Positions 31,932 through 41,710 of a stretch of DNA of 64,000 nucleotides are shown here, piece by piece. Numbering within the stretch: position 1 is the stretch's first letter; each line of letters starts with the position of its first letter. A program made the position numbers and the translations under genes. The notes under the pieces were generated by a model. That model made no database searches. It was not told the origin of the DNA and worked only from the letters and a program-made list of their open reading frames with translations. This DNA is from JAVWMQ01 sp036646055. GTDB lineage: Bacteria; Bacillota; Clostridia; Peptostreptococcales; Anaerovoracaceae. The stretch covers positions 1-64,000 of the forward strand of contig JAVXMY010000002.1 in the NCBI GenBank assembly GCA_036646055.1. Direction: 5' to 3'.

Positions 31932-34900
31932 TTACTCAATAACTTCTATTACATCATCCTGAATTTCAATACCTTCATCGCTTACTAAAATAACAGGTTC
32001 TTGTTCAATCCTCTGAATATCTTCTTCTACGTCTTCCGGTTCTTCCTTGTTCCAGTTTTCAATAAATTCAGTGTTAACACCATAATCAATGTCAATATTT
32101 CTGTATTTACCAATACCAGTTCCAGCAGGAATAAGTTTACCGATAATTACATTTTCTTTTAATCCCTGTAAAGTATCGTTTTTACCCTTAATCGCTGCGT
32201 CTGTAAGAACTCTTGTTGTTTCCTGGAAAGATGCTGCTGATAAGAATGAGTTAGTAGCTAAAGATGCTTTAGTAATACCAAGAAGTTGTCTCTTACCTAT
32301 TGCAGGTTCAAGTCCTTTTTCTAAAGCAATAGCATTTTCTTCTTCTAATTCAAACTTACTGTATAAAGATCCTGGAAGTAGTTTAGTATCTCCAGCTTCT
32401 TCAATTTTAACTTTTGAAAGCATCTGGCTTACAATTACTTCAACGTGTTTGTCATTGATATCTACACCCTGTAGTTTGTATACTCTTTGAACTTCCATTA
32501 ATAAGTACTGACAAACGCCTTCAACTCCTCTAAGTCTTAGCATATCATGAGGGTTTAAAGGTCCTCTTGTAATACCATCACCTGCTGATACGAAGTCTCC
32601 TTCAGAAACATTTAATCTAGCACCATAAGGAACTGTATAAATGTGTTCTTCTTCACCTCTAACAAGGACTTCTGTCTTGTTATCATTAGTTGAATTAATT
32701 GATATTACAGTACCATCAGCCTCGCATACTTCTGCAAGTCCCTTTGGATTTCTTGCTTCAAACAGTTCTTCTACTCTTGGTAGACCCTGTGTAATATCCG
32801 CACCGGCTACACCACCAGTATGGAATGTTCTCATTGTTAGCTGTGTACCAGGTTCACCGATAGATTGAGCCGCTGTAATACCAACAGACTCACCAATGTT
32901 AACTCCTTCACCTGTCGCCAAGTTTCTTCCGTAACATTTAGCACAGATTCCTGTTTTACTCTTACAAGTCATTGCAGATCTAATAGCAACTTTCTCAATT
33001 CCTGCAGCATCAATCTTATCTGCAATAGCTTCAGTAATTTCTTCGCCCTGTCCGCATATTAGTTCTCCAGTATTTGGATTCTTAATATCAACTAAAGAAA
33101 CTCTTCCTATAATTCTTAGTCTTAGTTCTTCAATTACTTCCTTACCGTCTGTAAATGCTTTTACTTCAATACCTTCTTCTGTTCCGCAATCTTCTTCATT
33201 AACAATAACATTATGTGAAACGTCAACAAGTCTTCTTGTTAGGTATCCTGAATCGGCTGTTCTTAAAGCTGTATCCGCAAGACCTTTTCTAGCACCATTT
33301 GTTGAAATAAAGTATTCCAGTACTGATAGTCCTTCACGGAAGTTAGCTTTGATAGGAATTTCAATAGTCTTACCAGTAGCGTTGGCCATAAGTCCACGCA
33401 TACCTCCAACCTGAGAAATCTGTTTCTTACTACCTCTGGCTCCTGAGTTGGCCATGATAAATAAGTTGTTTAATGAGTCTAGTGATTCCATTAGAGCATC
33501 TGCAACTTTTTCAGTAGTCTTACTCCAAATGCTACAAACTTTTTCATATCTTTCTTTTTCTGATACTAATCCGCGTCCAAAGGCATCATCATAACGATCT
33601 ACTGCAGCCTGAGATTCAGCAATAATTGCATCCTTCTCTGCTGGAATTTCCATGTCTGAAATAGAAACTGTAATAGCGCCCTTAGTTGAATAATGGAATC
33701 CCATATCCTTGATTGCATCAAGCATAATTGCTGTCCCAGTATTACCATGAACTCTATAGCATTTATCAATTATCTTTCCTAATCTCTTTTTGTCGCAAAG
33801 GAAATCTATTTCTAATGAATAAGGATCCTTGTTTCTATCTTCAACAAAACCTAAGTCCTGTGGAATTTGCTGGTTAAAAATAAATCTGCCAACTGTTGAC
33901 TCTACAAGTTTACCTGTAGTATCTTCTGGTCCCGCATATTGTCTAACTTTAACCTTAGCATGTAATCCAACAGCCTTATTCTGATAAGCCATAATCATTT
34001 CATCATAATCTGAAAAAATCTTGCCATCACCTTTATCAGCCGCTGTGCTTCTGTCTTCTGTACCTTCATGAGTCAAATAGTAACTTCCTAAAATCATATC
34101 CTGTGTAGGAGTTGTAATAGGTGATCCATCTTTTGGCGCCAAAATATTATTTACAGACAACATCAAGAATCTAGCTTCTGCCTGAGCCTCTACAGATAGA
34201 GGTACATGAACAGCCATTTGGTCTCCGTCAAAGTCAGCATTGAAAGCCGTACAAACCAGTGGATGAAGCTTAATAGCTTTTCCGTCTACCAGTACAGGTT
34301 CAAATGCCTGAATACCAAGTCTATGAAGAGTAGGTGCACGGTTTAACATAACTGGATGTTCACAAATAACTTCGTCTAACACATCCCAAACCTGAGTTTC
34401 CACTCTCTCTACCATTTTCTTTGCTTTTTTAATGTTATGAGCATCGCCGTTTTCTACTAACTTCTTCATGATAAACGGCTTGAATAATTCTAATGCCATT
34501 TTCTTTGGAAGACCGCACTGCCAGAATCTTAATTCTGGTCCAACTACGATTACAGAACGTCCTGAGTAGTCTACACGCTTACCTAGTAAGTTCTGTCTAA
34601 ATCTACCCTGCTTACCTTTTAACATATCAGATAGAGATTTTAAAGGTCTAGACCCTGGACCTGTTACAGGTCTTCCTCTTCTACCATTATCAATTAAAGC
34701 ATCTACAGCTTCTTGAAGCATTCTCTTCTCATTTCTAACGATAATGTCTGGAGCTCCAAGTTCTAAAAGTCTCTTTAACCTTTTATTTCTATTAATAACT
34801 CTTCTATATAAGTCATTTAAGTCAGATGTGGCAAATCTACCACCATCTAACTGAACCATAGGTCTTAAGTCTGGTGGAATAACTGGAACTACTTCTAGTA

Positions 34901-35600
34901 CCATCCATTCAGCTTTGTTCCCTGATGTTCTTAATGCTTCAACAACTTCTAGTCTTCTAACAATTTTAATTTTTTTCTGACCAGTTGCTACTTTTAAAGC
35001 CTCTCTAAGTTCAACTGAAAGCTCATCAAGCTTAATTTCAGACAGAAGTTGTCTTACAGCTTCTGCACCAATACCAGCTTCAAATTCGTCGCCCCATTCA
35101 TCCTTAGTTTCTCTGTACTGCTGTTCAGTAATGATTTCTTTGTACTGGAATCCTGTATTACCAGGTACAAGAACTACATATGCAGCAAAGTATAGAATTT
35201 TTTCTAGATTTCTTGGTGTCATATCTAAAACAAGACCCATTCTAGAAGGAATTCCCTTGAAATACCAAATATGAGAAACAGGTGCAGCCAATTCAATATG
35301 GCCCATTCTCTCTCTTCTAACTTTGGCTTTTGTTACTTCTACTCCACATTTGTCGCAGACAATACCCTTAAATCTAATTCTTTTATATTTACCACAGTGA
35401 CATTCCCAGTCCTTCTGTGGTCCAAATATTCTTTCACAGAATAAACCATCTGGTTCTGGTTTCAATGTTCTATAGTTAATTGTTTCCGGTTCTGTTACTT
35501 CTCCGTGAGACCAACTTAGAATTTTATCTGTTGAGGCCAAACCAATCTGTAATGACTCAAAATTGTTTAATTCATAATTATTATTTTCACCCATGATCAT
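31932..35600 (-). CDS. rpoC: DNA-directed RNA polymerase beta' subunit
   Basis: Largest catalytic subunit, 1222 aa. The N-terminal zinc ribbon is CHCGKYKRIRFKGIVCDKCG (about residues 62-81). The absolutely conserved magnesium-binding NADFDGDQM follows TAFN near residue 455. The C-terminal zinc cluster is in CKSKTGICAKCYGRN, and the trigger-loop region contains GEPGTQLTMRTFHTGGVA. The first ATG (35600) lies four bases from AGGAGG and a second ATG two codons on is ten bases away, so the start could be 35594. Follows rpoB closely. Confidence 0.98.
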   Translation of the reverse strand: MIMGENNNYELNNFESLQIGLASTDKILSWSHGEVTEPETINYRTLKPEPDGLFCERIFGPQKDWECHCGKYKRIRFKGIVCDKCGVEVTKAKVRRERMGHIELAAPVSHIWYFKGIPSRMGLVLDMTPRNLEKILYFAAYVVLVPGNTGFQYKEIITEQQYRETKDEWGDEFEAGIGAEAVRQLLSEIKLDELSVELREALKVATGQKKIKIVRRLEVVEALRTSGNKAEWMVLEVVPVIPPDLRPMVQLDGGRFATSDLNDLYRRVINRNKRLKRLLELGAPDIIVRNEKRMLQEAVDALIDNGRRGRPVTGPGSRPLKSLSDMLKGKQGRFRQNLLGKRVDYSGRSVIVVGPELRFWQCGLPKKMALELFKPFIMKKLVENGDAHNIKKAKKMVERVETQVWDVLDEVICEHPVMLNRAPTLHRLGIQAFEPVLVDGKAIKLHPLVCTAFNADFDGDQMAVHVPLSVEAQAEARFLMLSVNNILAPKDGSPITTPTQDMILGSYYLTHEGTEDRSTAADKGDGKIFSDYDEMIMAYQNKAVGLHAKVKVRQYAGPEDTTGKLVESTVGRFIFNQQIPQDLGFVEDRNKDPYSLEIDFLCDKKRLGKIIDKCYRVHGNTGTAIMLDAIKDMGFHYSTKGAITVSISDMEIPAEKDAIIAESQAAVDRYDDAFGRGLVSEKERYEKVCSIWSKTTEKVADALMESLDSLNNLFIMANSGARGSKKQISQVGGMRGLMANATGKTIEIPIKANFREGLSVLEYFISTNGARKGLADTALRTADSGYLTRRLVDVSHNVIVNEEDCGTEEGIEVKAFTDGKEVIEELRLRIIGRVSLVDIKNPNTGELICGQGEEITEAIADKIDAAGIEKVAIRSAMTCKSKTGICAKCYGRNLATGEGVNIGESVGITAAQSIGEPGTQLTMRTFHTGGVAGADITQGLPRVEELFEARNPKGLAEVCEADGTVISINSTNDNKTEVLVRGEEEHIYTVPYGARLNVSEGDFVSAGDGITRGPLNPHDMLRLRGVEGVCQYLLMEVQRVYKLQGVDINDKHVEVIVSQMLSKVKIEEAGDTKLLPGSLYSKFELEEENAIALEKGLEPAIGKRQLLGITKASLATNSFLSAASFQETTRVLTDAAIKGKNDTLQGLKENVIIGKLIPAGTGIGKYRNIDIDYGVNTEFIENWNKEEPEDVEEDIQRIEQEPVILVSDEGIEIQDDVIEVIE

Positions 35601-35609
35601 TCGTCCTCC

Positions 35610-38600
35610 TTATTCGTCTTCGCCAAATGCAACTATATCTAATTCATCTATAATGTTATCACCAAGTTCTTCTTCAACAATAACTTCTTCAACCTGTTCA
35701 ATAGTATCAATGCTAACACCATCTTCAATTTCAGATGCTTCTCTAATTCTAATTTCTTCAGCATCTGCTGTTAGAACCTTAACATCCAATCCTAAACTCT
35801 GCATTTCCTTAATCAATACCTTGAATGATTCAGGAATACCTGGTTCCGGAATGTTCTCGCCCTTAACAATTGCTTCGTATGTTTCAACACGACCTACAAT
35901 ATCATCAGACTTAACAGTCAAGATTTCTTGAAGAGTATAAGCAGCACCATATGCTTCTAATGCCCATACTTCCATTTCTCCAAAACGCTGTCCACCGAAC
36001 TGAGCTTTACCACCAAGTGGCTGCTGAGTTACTAGTGAATATGGTCCAATACTTCTTGCGTGAATCTTATCATCAACTAAATGATGAAGTTTTAGCATGT
36101 ACATATAACCAACTGTTACTGGATTATCGAAGAATTCTCCCGAACGTCCATCACGAAGGTTTAGTTTACCCGTTTCACTGTAGCCACATTCCTTAAGTAA
36201 ATCAATAATGTCATTTTCATTAGCACCATCAAATACTGGAGTAGCAATGTGCCATCCCTTTGTCTTTGCTGCAAGTCCTAAATGCACTTCCAAAACCTGA
36301 CCAACGTTCATACGTGAAGGTACCCCTAGTGGGTTAAGCATTACCTGTAACGGCTGTCCGTTTTCCATAAATGGCATATCTTCTTCAGGTAATATTCTAG
36401 AGATTACACCCTTATTACCATGACGACCCGCCATTTTATCTCCTACGCTAATTTTTCTCTTAGTCGCAACATAACATCTTACAACTTTATTAACTCCTGG
36501 AGGTAATTCATCTTTATCTTCTCTGTTAAATTCTTTAACATCAACAACAATACCTCTTTCGCCATGTGGCATTGTTAATGAAGTATCTCTAACTTCTTTA
36601 GCTTTTTCACCAAAGATTGCTCTTAACAGTCTTTCTTCTGCTGTTAGTTCAGTTTCTCCCTTAGGTGTAACTTTACCAACTAAAATATCTTTTGCTTCTA
36701 CTTCAGCACCAATTCTAATGATACCTTCTTCATCTAAGTCTTTAAGAGCTTCATCACTTACGTTTGGAATATCTCTTGTAATTTCTTCAGGTCCTAATTT
36801 AGTATCTCTAGCTTCCGCTTCGTATTCTTCAATATGAAGTGATGTTAATACATCGTCCATAATTAATTTTTCATTAAGAATAATAGCATCCTCGTAGTTA
36901 TAACCATCCCAAGTCATAAATCCGATTAGTAAGTTCTTACCTAACGCAACTTCACCATTATCAGTTGAAGGGCCATCTGCTAGAACTTCATCTGCTTCAA
37001 CATGTTCACCCTTAAACACAATAGGTCTCTGGTGGATACATGTTCCCTGGTTAGAACGCTTAAACTTAAGAAGTTTATATTCATCAACACCTTCGCCATC
37101 GTCCCTTAAAACTCTAATGAAATTAGCGTCTACATATTCAATAACACCTGAATTTTCAGCTAATATAACAACACCTGAGTCTTTGGCCGCTCTGTGTTCC
37201 ATACCTGTTCCAACAACTGGTGCTTCTGCAACTAATAGAGGTACCGCCTGTCTCTGCATGTTGGCACCCATCAAGGCTCTGTTAGCATCGTCGTTTTCTA
37301 AGAAAGGAATCATTGCAGTAGCAACTGATACAACCTGCTTAGGTGAAACGTCCATATAGTCAATATTTTCTCTAGGAATAAGGTCAACTTCTCCAGCAAG
37401 ACCTCTAGCTGCCACCTTACGATTTGCAAAGTATCCATCTGCGTCAATAGGTTCATTAGCCTGAGCTACAATCATTCTTTCTTCATCGTCTGCAGACAGA
37501 TATTTAATTTCTTTTGTTACGATACCATCTTTAACAACTCTATACGGTGTTTCAATAAAACCATAATCATTAATAATACCATAAGTAGTTAAAGAACCAA
37601 TCAGCCCAATATTTGGACCTTCTGGAGTTTCAATAGGACACATTCTTCCATAATGAGAATAATGTACATCTCTAACTTCGAAACCGGCTCTCTCTCTAGA
37701 TAGACCACCAGGTCCTAAAGCAGATAATCTTCTCTTATGAGTAAGTTCTGCAAGCGGATTGTTCTGGTCCATAAACTGTGATAGCTGTGAACTACCAAAA
37801 AATTCTTTCATAGCTGCTGTAACAGGACGAATATTAATTAACGCCTGAGGAGTTGTTAATTCAACATCCTGAATTGTCATTCTTTCCTTTACAACTCTTT
37901 CCATTCTTGCTAAACCAATTCTAAACTGGTTCTGTAACAGTTCTCCAACTGTACGAAGTCTTCTGTTACCTAAATGGTCAATATCATCAACATTACCAAT
38001 ACCATAATTTAAGTTTAATAAGTAACTTACAGTAGCAATAATATCATCAATAATAATATGTTTTGGAGAAAGATCATTCTTTCTTTCCAATATCATTTCT
38101 TTAATTTCTTTTTCTTCTTGAACTTCTGATAAAATGTTCATTAATACTGGGAAATAAACTTTTTCCGGCATTTTTAAATCACTTACATCAAAAGGAACAT
38201 TGTCAGCTAAACTAACAAAGTTATTACCAATAATTTTTGTTGTATTTTCTCTTTCTTCATCAGCAAAGGCTAAAACATATTTTACACCTGCGTTTTCAAT
38301 ATCGTGGGCTTTTTCTTCAGAAATACATTCGTTTACTTCAGCAATAATTTCTCCTGTTCTAGGATCAACAATATCTTCCGCAACAAAAACCCCTTCAATT
38401 CTATTTGAAAGTCCTAATTTTTTGTTATATTTATATCTACCAACCTTAGATATGTCGTATCTTTTTGGATCAAAGAAAAGTGATTTAATTAGAGAATGAG
38501 CACTTTCCTCTGTTGGAGGTTCGCCCGGTCTTAATTTTTTATATATTTCTTTTAATCCTTCAACACCACTAGTTGTAGAATCTTTTTCTAATGTCTTTAA

Positions 38601-39296
38601 TAATCTTTCATCTTCACCAAAAACTTCAAGAATATCTTTATCTGTTTCTAGGCTTAAACCTAAATTACATCCAAATCTTTCCTGTTCATTTTCGATAAAC
38701 ACATCCATAGCCCTTAATAAAACTGAAATAGGCTGTTTTCTAGTTCTATCAACTCTTACTGATAGAATTTCATTAGCATCAGTTTCGTACTCAAGCCATG
38801 CCCCTCTATTTGGGATTACTGTTGTAGAGTATAGTCCTCTACCTGATTTATCTATTGTTTTGTCATAGTATGGTCCAGGTGAACGTACCAACTGAGTTAC
38901 AACAACTCTTTCTGCACCATTGTACACAAAAGTACCTTGCTTAGTCATAAGAGGAAAATCACCCATGAACACTTCTTGTTCTTTTACTTCTCCTGCACTT
39001 GTAATAAGTCTTACTTTTACCTTAAGTGGAGCTGCATATGTTGCATCTCTTTCTTTACAAACTTCCTGATCATATTTTGGAGGCTCACTTAAAGAATAGT
39101 CTACGAATTCAAGAACTAAATCTCCTGCGTAATCTTTTATTGGTGAAATATCTTCAAATACTTCACGCAAGCCTTCTTCTATGAACCAATCATAGGATTT
39201 TGTTTGAATTTGAATTAGGTTTGGCATCTCAGCTACTTCATTAATTTTAGAAAATGTCTGACGCTCAGTCCTACCTAATTTTATTGGCTTTGGCAT
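35610..39296 (-). CDS. rpoB: DNA-directed RNA polymerase beta subunit
   Basis: Catalytic subunit, 1228 aa from MPKPIKLGRTERQTFSKI. A GTG three codons upstream sits inside the Shine-Dalgarno and is rejected. The rifampicin pocket SSQLSQFMDQNNPLAELTHK followed by RRLSALGPGG (about residues 510-545) is wild type, so no target-based rifamycin resistance is expected. The C-terminus carries an acidic extension rich in Glu, Asp and Val. It has its own promoter (39347-39375) downstream of a terminator-like hairpin after rplL. Confidence 0.98.
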   Translation of the reverse strand: MPKPIKLGRTERQTFSKINEVAEMPNLIQIQTKSYDWFIEEGLREVFEDISPIKDYAGDLVLEFVDYSLSEPPKYDQEVCKERDATYAAPLKVKVRLITSAGEVKEQEVFMGDFPLMTKQGTFVYNGAERVVVTQLVRSPGPYYDKTIDKSGRGLYSTTVIPNRGAWLEYETDANEILSVRVDRTRKQPISVLLRAMDVFIENEQERFGCNLGLSLETDKDILEVFGEDERLLKTLEKDSTTSGVEGLKEIYKKLRPGEPPTEESAHSLIKSLFFDPKRYDISKVGRYKYNKKLGLSNRIEGVFVAEDIVDPRTGEIIAEVNECISEEKAHDIENAGVKYVLAFADEERENTTKIIGNNFVSLADNVPFDVSDLKMPEKVYFPVLMNILSEVQEEKEIKEMILERKNDLSPKHIIIDDIIATVSYLLNLNYGIGNVDDIDHLGNRRLRTVGELLQNQFRIGLARMERVVKERMTIQDVELTTPQALINIRPVTAAMKEFFGSSQLSQFMDQNNPLAELTHKRRLSALGPGGLSRERAGFEVRDVHYSHYGRMCPIETPEGPNIGLIGSLTTYGIINDYGFIETPYRVVKDGIVTKEIKYLSADDEERMIVAQANEPIDADGYFANRKVAARGLAGEVDLIPRENIDYMDVSPKQVVSVATAMIPFLENDDANRALMGANMQRQAVPLLVAEAPVVGTGMEHRAAKDSGVVILAENSGVIEYVDANFIRVLRDDGEGVDEYKLLKFKRSNQGTCIHQRPIVFKGEHVEADEVLADGPSTDNGEVALGKNLLIGFMTWDGYNYEDAIILNEKLIMDDVLTSLHIEEYEAEARDTKLGPEEITRDIPNVSDEALKDLDEEGIIRIGAEVEAKDILVGKVTPKGETELTAEERLLRAIFGEKAKEVRDTSLTMPHGERGIVVDVKEFNREDKDELPPGVNKVVRCYVATKRKISVGDKMAGRHGNKGVISRILPEEDMPFMENGQPLQVMLNPLGVPSRMNVGQVLEVHLGLAAKTKGWHIATPVFDGANENDIIDLLKECGYSETGKLNLRDGRSGEFFDNPVTVGYMYMLKLHHLVDDKIHARSIGPYSLVTQQPLGGKAQFGGQRFGEMEVWALEAYGAAYTLQEILTVKSDDIVGRVETYEAIVKGENIPEPGIPESFKVLIKEMQSLGLDVKVLTADAEEIRIREASEIEDGVSIDTIEQVEEVIVEEELGDNIIDELDIVAFGEDE

Positions 39297-39346
39297 AATT
39301 ATCACTCCTTATATACTCTAACATTTCATTTGCGTGGCAGTCTATT

Positions 39347-39375
39347 ATAATATCATTCCTTAGTCAATTAGTCAA
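39347..39375 (-). promoter_or_regulatory. Dedicated promoter of rpoBC
   Basis: Minus strand TTGACT (39370-39375), 17-bp spacer ending TGA, TATTAT (39347-39352), i.e. an extended -10. It lies between the rplL terminator and rpoB. Confidence 0.8.
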
Positions 39376-39391
39376 TAGTTTTAGTGTTTTT

Positions 39392-39430
39392 TATAAAAAA
39401 AATAAAAAGCGACGCAATATACGTCGCTTT
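39392..39430 (-). terminator. Terminator or attenuator between rplL and rpoB
   Basis: Minus-strand stem AAAGCGACG / CGTCGCTTT, 7-nt loop, followed by T-rich TTATTTTTTTT. It would reduce rpoBC expression relative to the L7/L12 genes. Confidence 0.85.
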
Positions 39431-39452
39431 AAATTCAAGTTTACAGTTTAAA

Positions 39453-39812
39453 CTATTTTAGTTCAACTACTGCGCCAACTTCTTCTAACTGAGCTTTAAT
39501 TGCATCAGCTTCTGCCTTGTCAACGCCTTCTTTAATGTTTGAAGGAGCTCCATCAACGATTTCTTTCGCTTCTTTAAGTCCTAGACCTGTTAATTCTCTA
39601 ACAGCCTTGATAACCTTAATCTTTTCGCCGCCTGTTTCCTTAAGAACTACTGTAAATTCAGTCTGTTCTTCAGCTGCTGCTCCTACTGCTCCAGCTGCTG
39701 CAACTGGTGCTGCTGCTGATACTCCAAATTCTTCTTCACATGCTTCTACTAATTCATTTAATTCAAGCACTGTCATAGCTTTTATAGCTTCAATGATCTG
39801 ATCTTTGTTCAT
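39453..39812 (-). CDS. rplL: 50S ribosomal protein L7/L12
   Basis: Stalk protein that recruits translation GTPases, 119 aa. N-terminal dimerisation region, Ala/Val-rich hinge (AAPVAAAGAVGAAAEEQ) and C-terminal domain with EKIKVIKAVRELTGLGLKEAK are all present. Present in multiple copies per ribosome, which fits the attenuator downstream. Confidence 0.98.
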   Translation of the reverse strand: MNKDQIIEAIKAMTVLELNELVEACEEEFGVSAAAPVAAAGAVGAAAEEQTEFTVVLKETGGEKIKVIKAVRELTGLGLKEAKEIVDGAPSNIKEGVDKAEADAIKAQLEEVGAVVELK

Positions 39813-39853
39813 TTTTATTTCTCCTTATAATTATATTTTAAATTTAATTTAAT

Positions 39854-40354
39854 TTACGCTTCTTTAGCATCTGCAATAGCTGCAAATGTACGTACAGCTT
39901 TTGATACTGGCGAGTGAATGCTTCCCATGAACTTAGCAATAAGTTCATCTCTTCCTGGGATGTTAGCAAGTTTTTCAACTGCAGCAGCATCATAGAAATC
40001 TCCTTCTACAACTGCAGCCTTAAATGCCATTTTCTTATAATCTTTTATAGCTTTATTAAGAACTCTAGCTGGTGCTGTTACATCATCGTAACCAAATGCA
40101 AATGCACTTGGACCTTCTAAAACTTCTCCTAAAGATTCAAACTCTGTTCCTTCAATAGCTCTCTTAACAAGAGTATTCTTGTAAACTGTGTAGTCTACTT
40201 CAGCTTCACGAAGATTTTTTCTCATTTCGTCAGCTTCCGCAACAGTAATTCCAATGTAGTCGATTACAACAGCAGATTTTGCGTTAGCAAGTTTTCCTTT
40301 GATTTCATCAATAACAACCTGCTTTTCCTGCTGTGCCTTTTTAATTTCGCTCAT
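39854..40354 (-). CDS. rplJ: 50S ribosomal protein L10
   Basis: Stalk base protein, 166 aa from MSEIKKAQQEKQVV. The open frame to 40390 is not used because GGAGATAATAAT lies directly before 40354. Controls its own operon through the leader at 40411-40500. Confidence 0.97.
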   Translation of the reverse strand: MSEIKKAQQEKQVVIDEIKGKLANAKSAVVIDYIGITVAEADEMRKNLREAEVDYTVYKNTLVKRAIEGTEFESLGEVLEGPSAFAFGYDDVTAPARVLNKAIKDYKKMAFKAAVVEGDFYDAAAVEKLANIPGRDELIAKFMGSIHSPVSKAVRTFAAIADAKEA

Positions 40355-40410
40355 TATTATTATCTCCTTTCCGACTGGACCGTTTACCAAGTCTTATTTT
40401 GGTACTCAAT

Positions 40411-40500
40411 AAAAATCTCGCCCATCAATAGACAGGCGAGGTCAATATTTTTATATTGTACCTCGGCGGGGAATTAAGCTTTCGCACCCGCTGTCTACGG
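40411..40500 (-). ncRNA. Ribosomal protein L10 leader with attenuator
   Basis: Minus strand begins CCGTAGACAGCGGGTGC and contains CCCCGCCGAGGT, matching the conserved core of the L10 leader family. GAGGT-ACAATAT...ATATTG-ACCTC forms an arm. TAGACAG can pair with CTGTCTA 60 bases later, but that second segment also lies in the loop of the terminator stem CTCGCC/GGCGAG (40417-40440, followed by TTTTT). Folding of the L10-bound leader and termination would therefore be linked. Confidence 0.85.
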
Positions 40501-40524
40501 TTAATTTTCAATTTTATTTATCAA

Positions 40525-41220
40525 TTAAACAAGTTTTGCTCCGTTGATTTTAACTCCAGGACCCATTGTTGAAGAAGTTGAAACACTTCTTAGGTACTGA
40601 CCTTTCGCTGCAGCTGGCTTAGCTTTAATGATTGCATCCATTAATGCTTTGAAGTTGTCATTTAATTTTTCAGGACCAAATGAAACTTTACCAATAGCTA
40701 CATGAACGATGTTAGCCTTGTCTAAACGATATTCTACTTTACCTGCTTTAATATCAGCAAGTGCTTTTTCTAGATCCATTGTAACTGTTCCAGATTTTGG
40801 GTTAGGCATTAATCCCTTAGGACCAAGTACTTTACCAAGTCTTCCTACAACTCCCATCATATCAGGTGTTGCAACGATTACGTCAAAATCAAACCAGTTT
40901 TCAGTCTGGATTCTCTGTGCTAATTCCTCAGCTCCAACATAATCTGCTCCAGCCGCTTCAGCTTCTGCTGCTTTAGGGCCCTTAGCAAATACTAAAACCT
41001 TCTTAGATTTTCCTGTTCCGTGAGGAAGAACGATAGCTCCTCTAACCTGCTGGTCAGCATGTCTACCATCAACACCAAGTCTAATGTGTACTTCAACACT
41101 TTCATCAAACTTAGCTTTAGCTGAATCAACAACTAACTTTAGCGCTGCATCAGCATCGTATAAAGTTTCCTTTTCGATTTTCGCTGCTGCTTCTTTGTAA
41201 TTTTTACCTCTTTTAGGCAT
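40525..41220 (-). CDS. rplA: 50S ribosomal protein L1
   Basis: L1-stalk protein, 231 aa from MPKRGKNYKEAAAKIEKE. The frame open to 41265 adds 15 unconserved residues. GTAKVGRLGK-type signature is present as VVGRLGKVLGPKGLMPNPKS (about residues 120-139). Shares an operon with rplK. Confidence 0.97.
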   Translation of the reverse strand: MPKRGKNYKEAAAKIEKETLYDADAALKLVVDSAKAKFDESVEVHIRLGVDGRHADQQVRGAIVLPHGTGKSKKVLVFAKGPKAAEAEAAGADYVGAEELAQRIQTENWFDFDVIVATPDMMGVVGRLGKVLGPKGLMPNPKSGTVTMDLEKALADIKAGKVEYRLDKANIVHVAIGKVSFGPEKLNDNFKALMDAIIKAKPAAAKGQYLRSVSTSSTMGPGVKINGAKLV

Positions 41221-41266
41221 AATGTTTACCTCCTTGTGGTTCAAACGGCCGTAGCCTCCCATCATA

Positions 41267-41692
41267 TTAGTCTTCGATAACTATTCCCATACTTCTTGCA
41301 GTACCGCAAATCATTTCAGTAGCTGCTTCTACGCTTGCTGCGTTTAAGTCTGGCATTTTTAATTCTGCAATTTCCTGCGCCTGAGCTCTCTTAAGAGTAG
41401 CAACCTTAGTTTTGTTAGGTTCCCCAGAAGCAGATTTTAAGTTAGCAGCTTTCTTTAGTAATACTGCTGCTGGTGGTGTTTTACAAACAAATGTAAAAGA
41501 TCTGTCAGCATAAACTGTAATTACTACTGGAATAATCATTCCTTGCTGTTCCTGTGTTCTAGCATTGAACTGTTTACAGAAGTCCATAATGTTTACGCTC
41601 TTCTGACCTAATGCTGGACCAACTGGTGGTGCTGGTGTAGCCCCGCCTGCAGGAATCTGCAACTTAATGTAGCCTTCAACTTTCTTAGCCAT
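41267..41692 (-). CDS. rplK: 50S ribosomal protein L11
   Basis: 141 aa; GTPase-centre protein needed for stringent response sensing and the target area of thiostrepton. IPAGGATPAPPVGPALGQKS and the C-terminal CGTARSMGIVIED are canonical. Confidence 0.98.
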   Translation of the reverse strand: MAKKVEGYIKLQIPAGGATPAPPVGPALGQKSVNIMDFCKQFNARTQEQQGMIIPVVITVYADRSFTFVCKTPPAAVLLKKAANLKSASGEPNKTKVATLKRAQAQEIAELKMPDLNAASVEAATEMICGTARSMGIVIED

Positions 41693-41710
41693 GTTTTTTC
41701 TCCTTTCTTA

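Noticed and set aside
37700..37800. Rifampicin-resistance substitutions in rpoB
   Set aside because: The resistance-determining segment reads as wild type.
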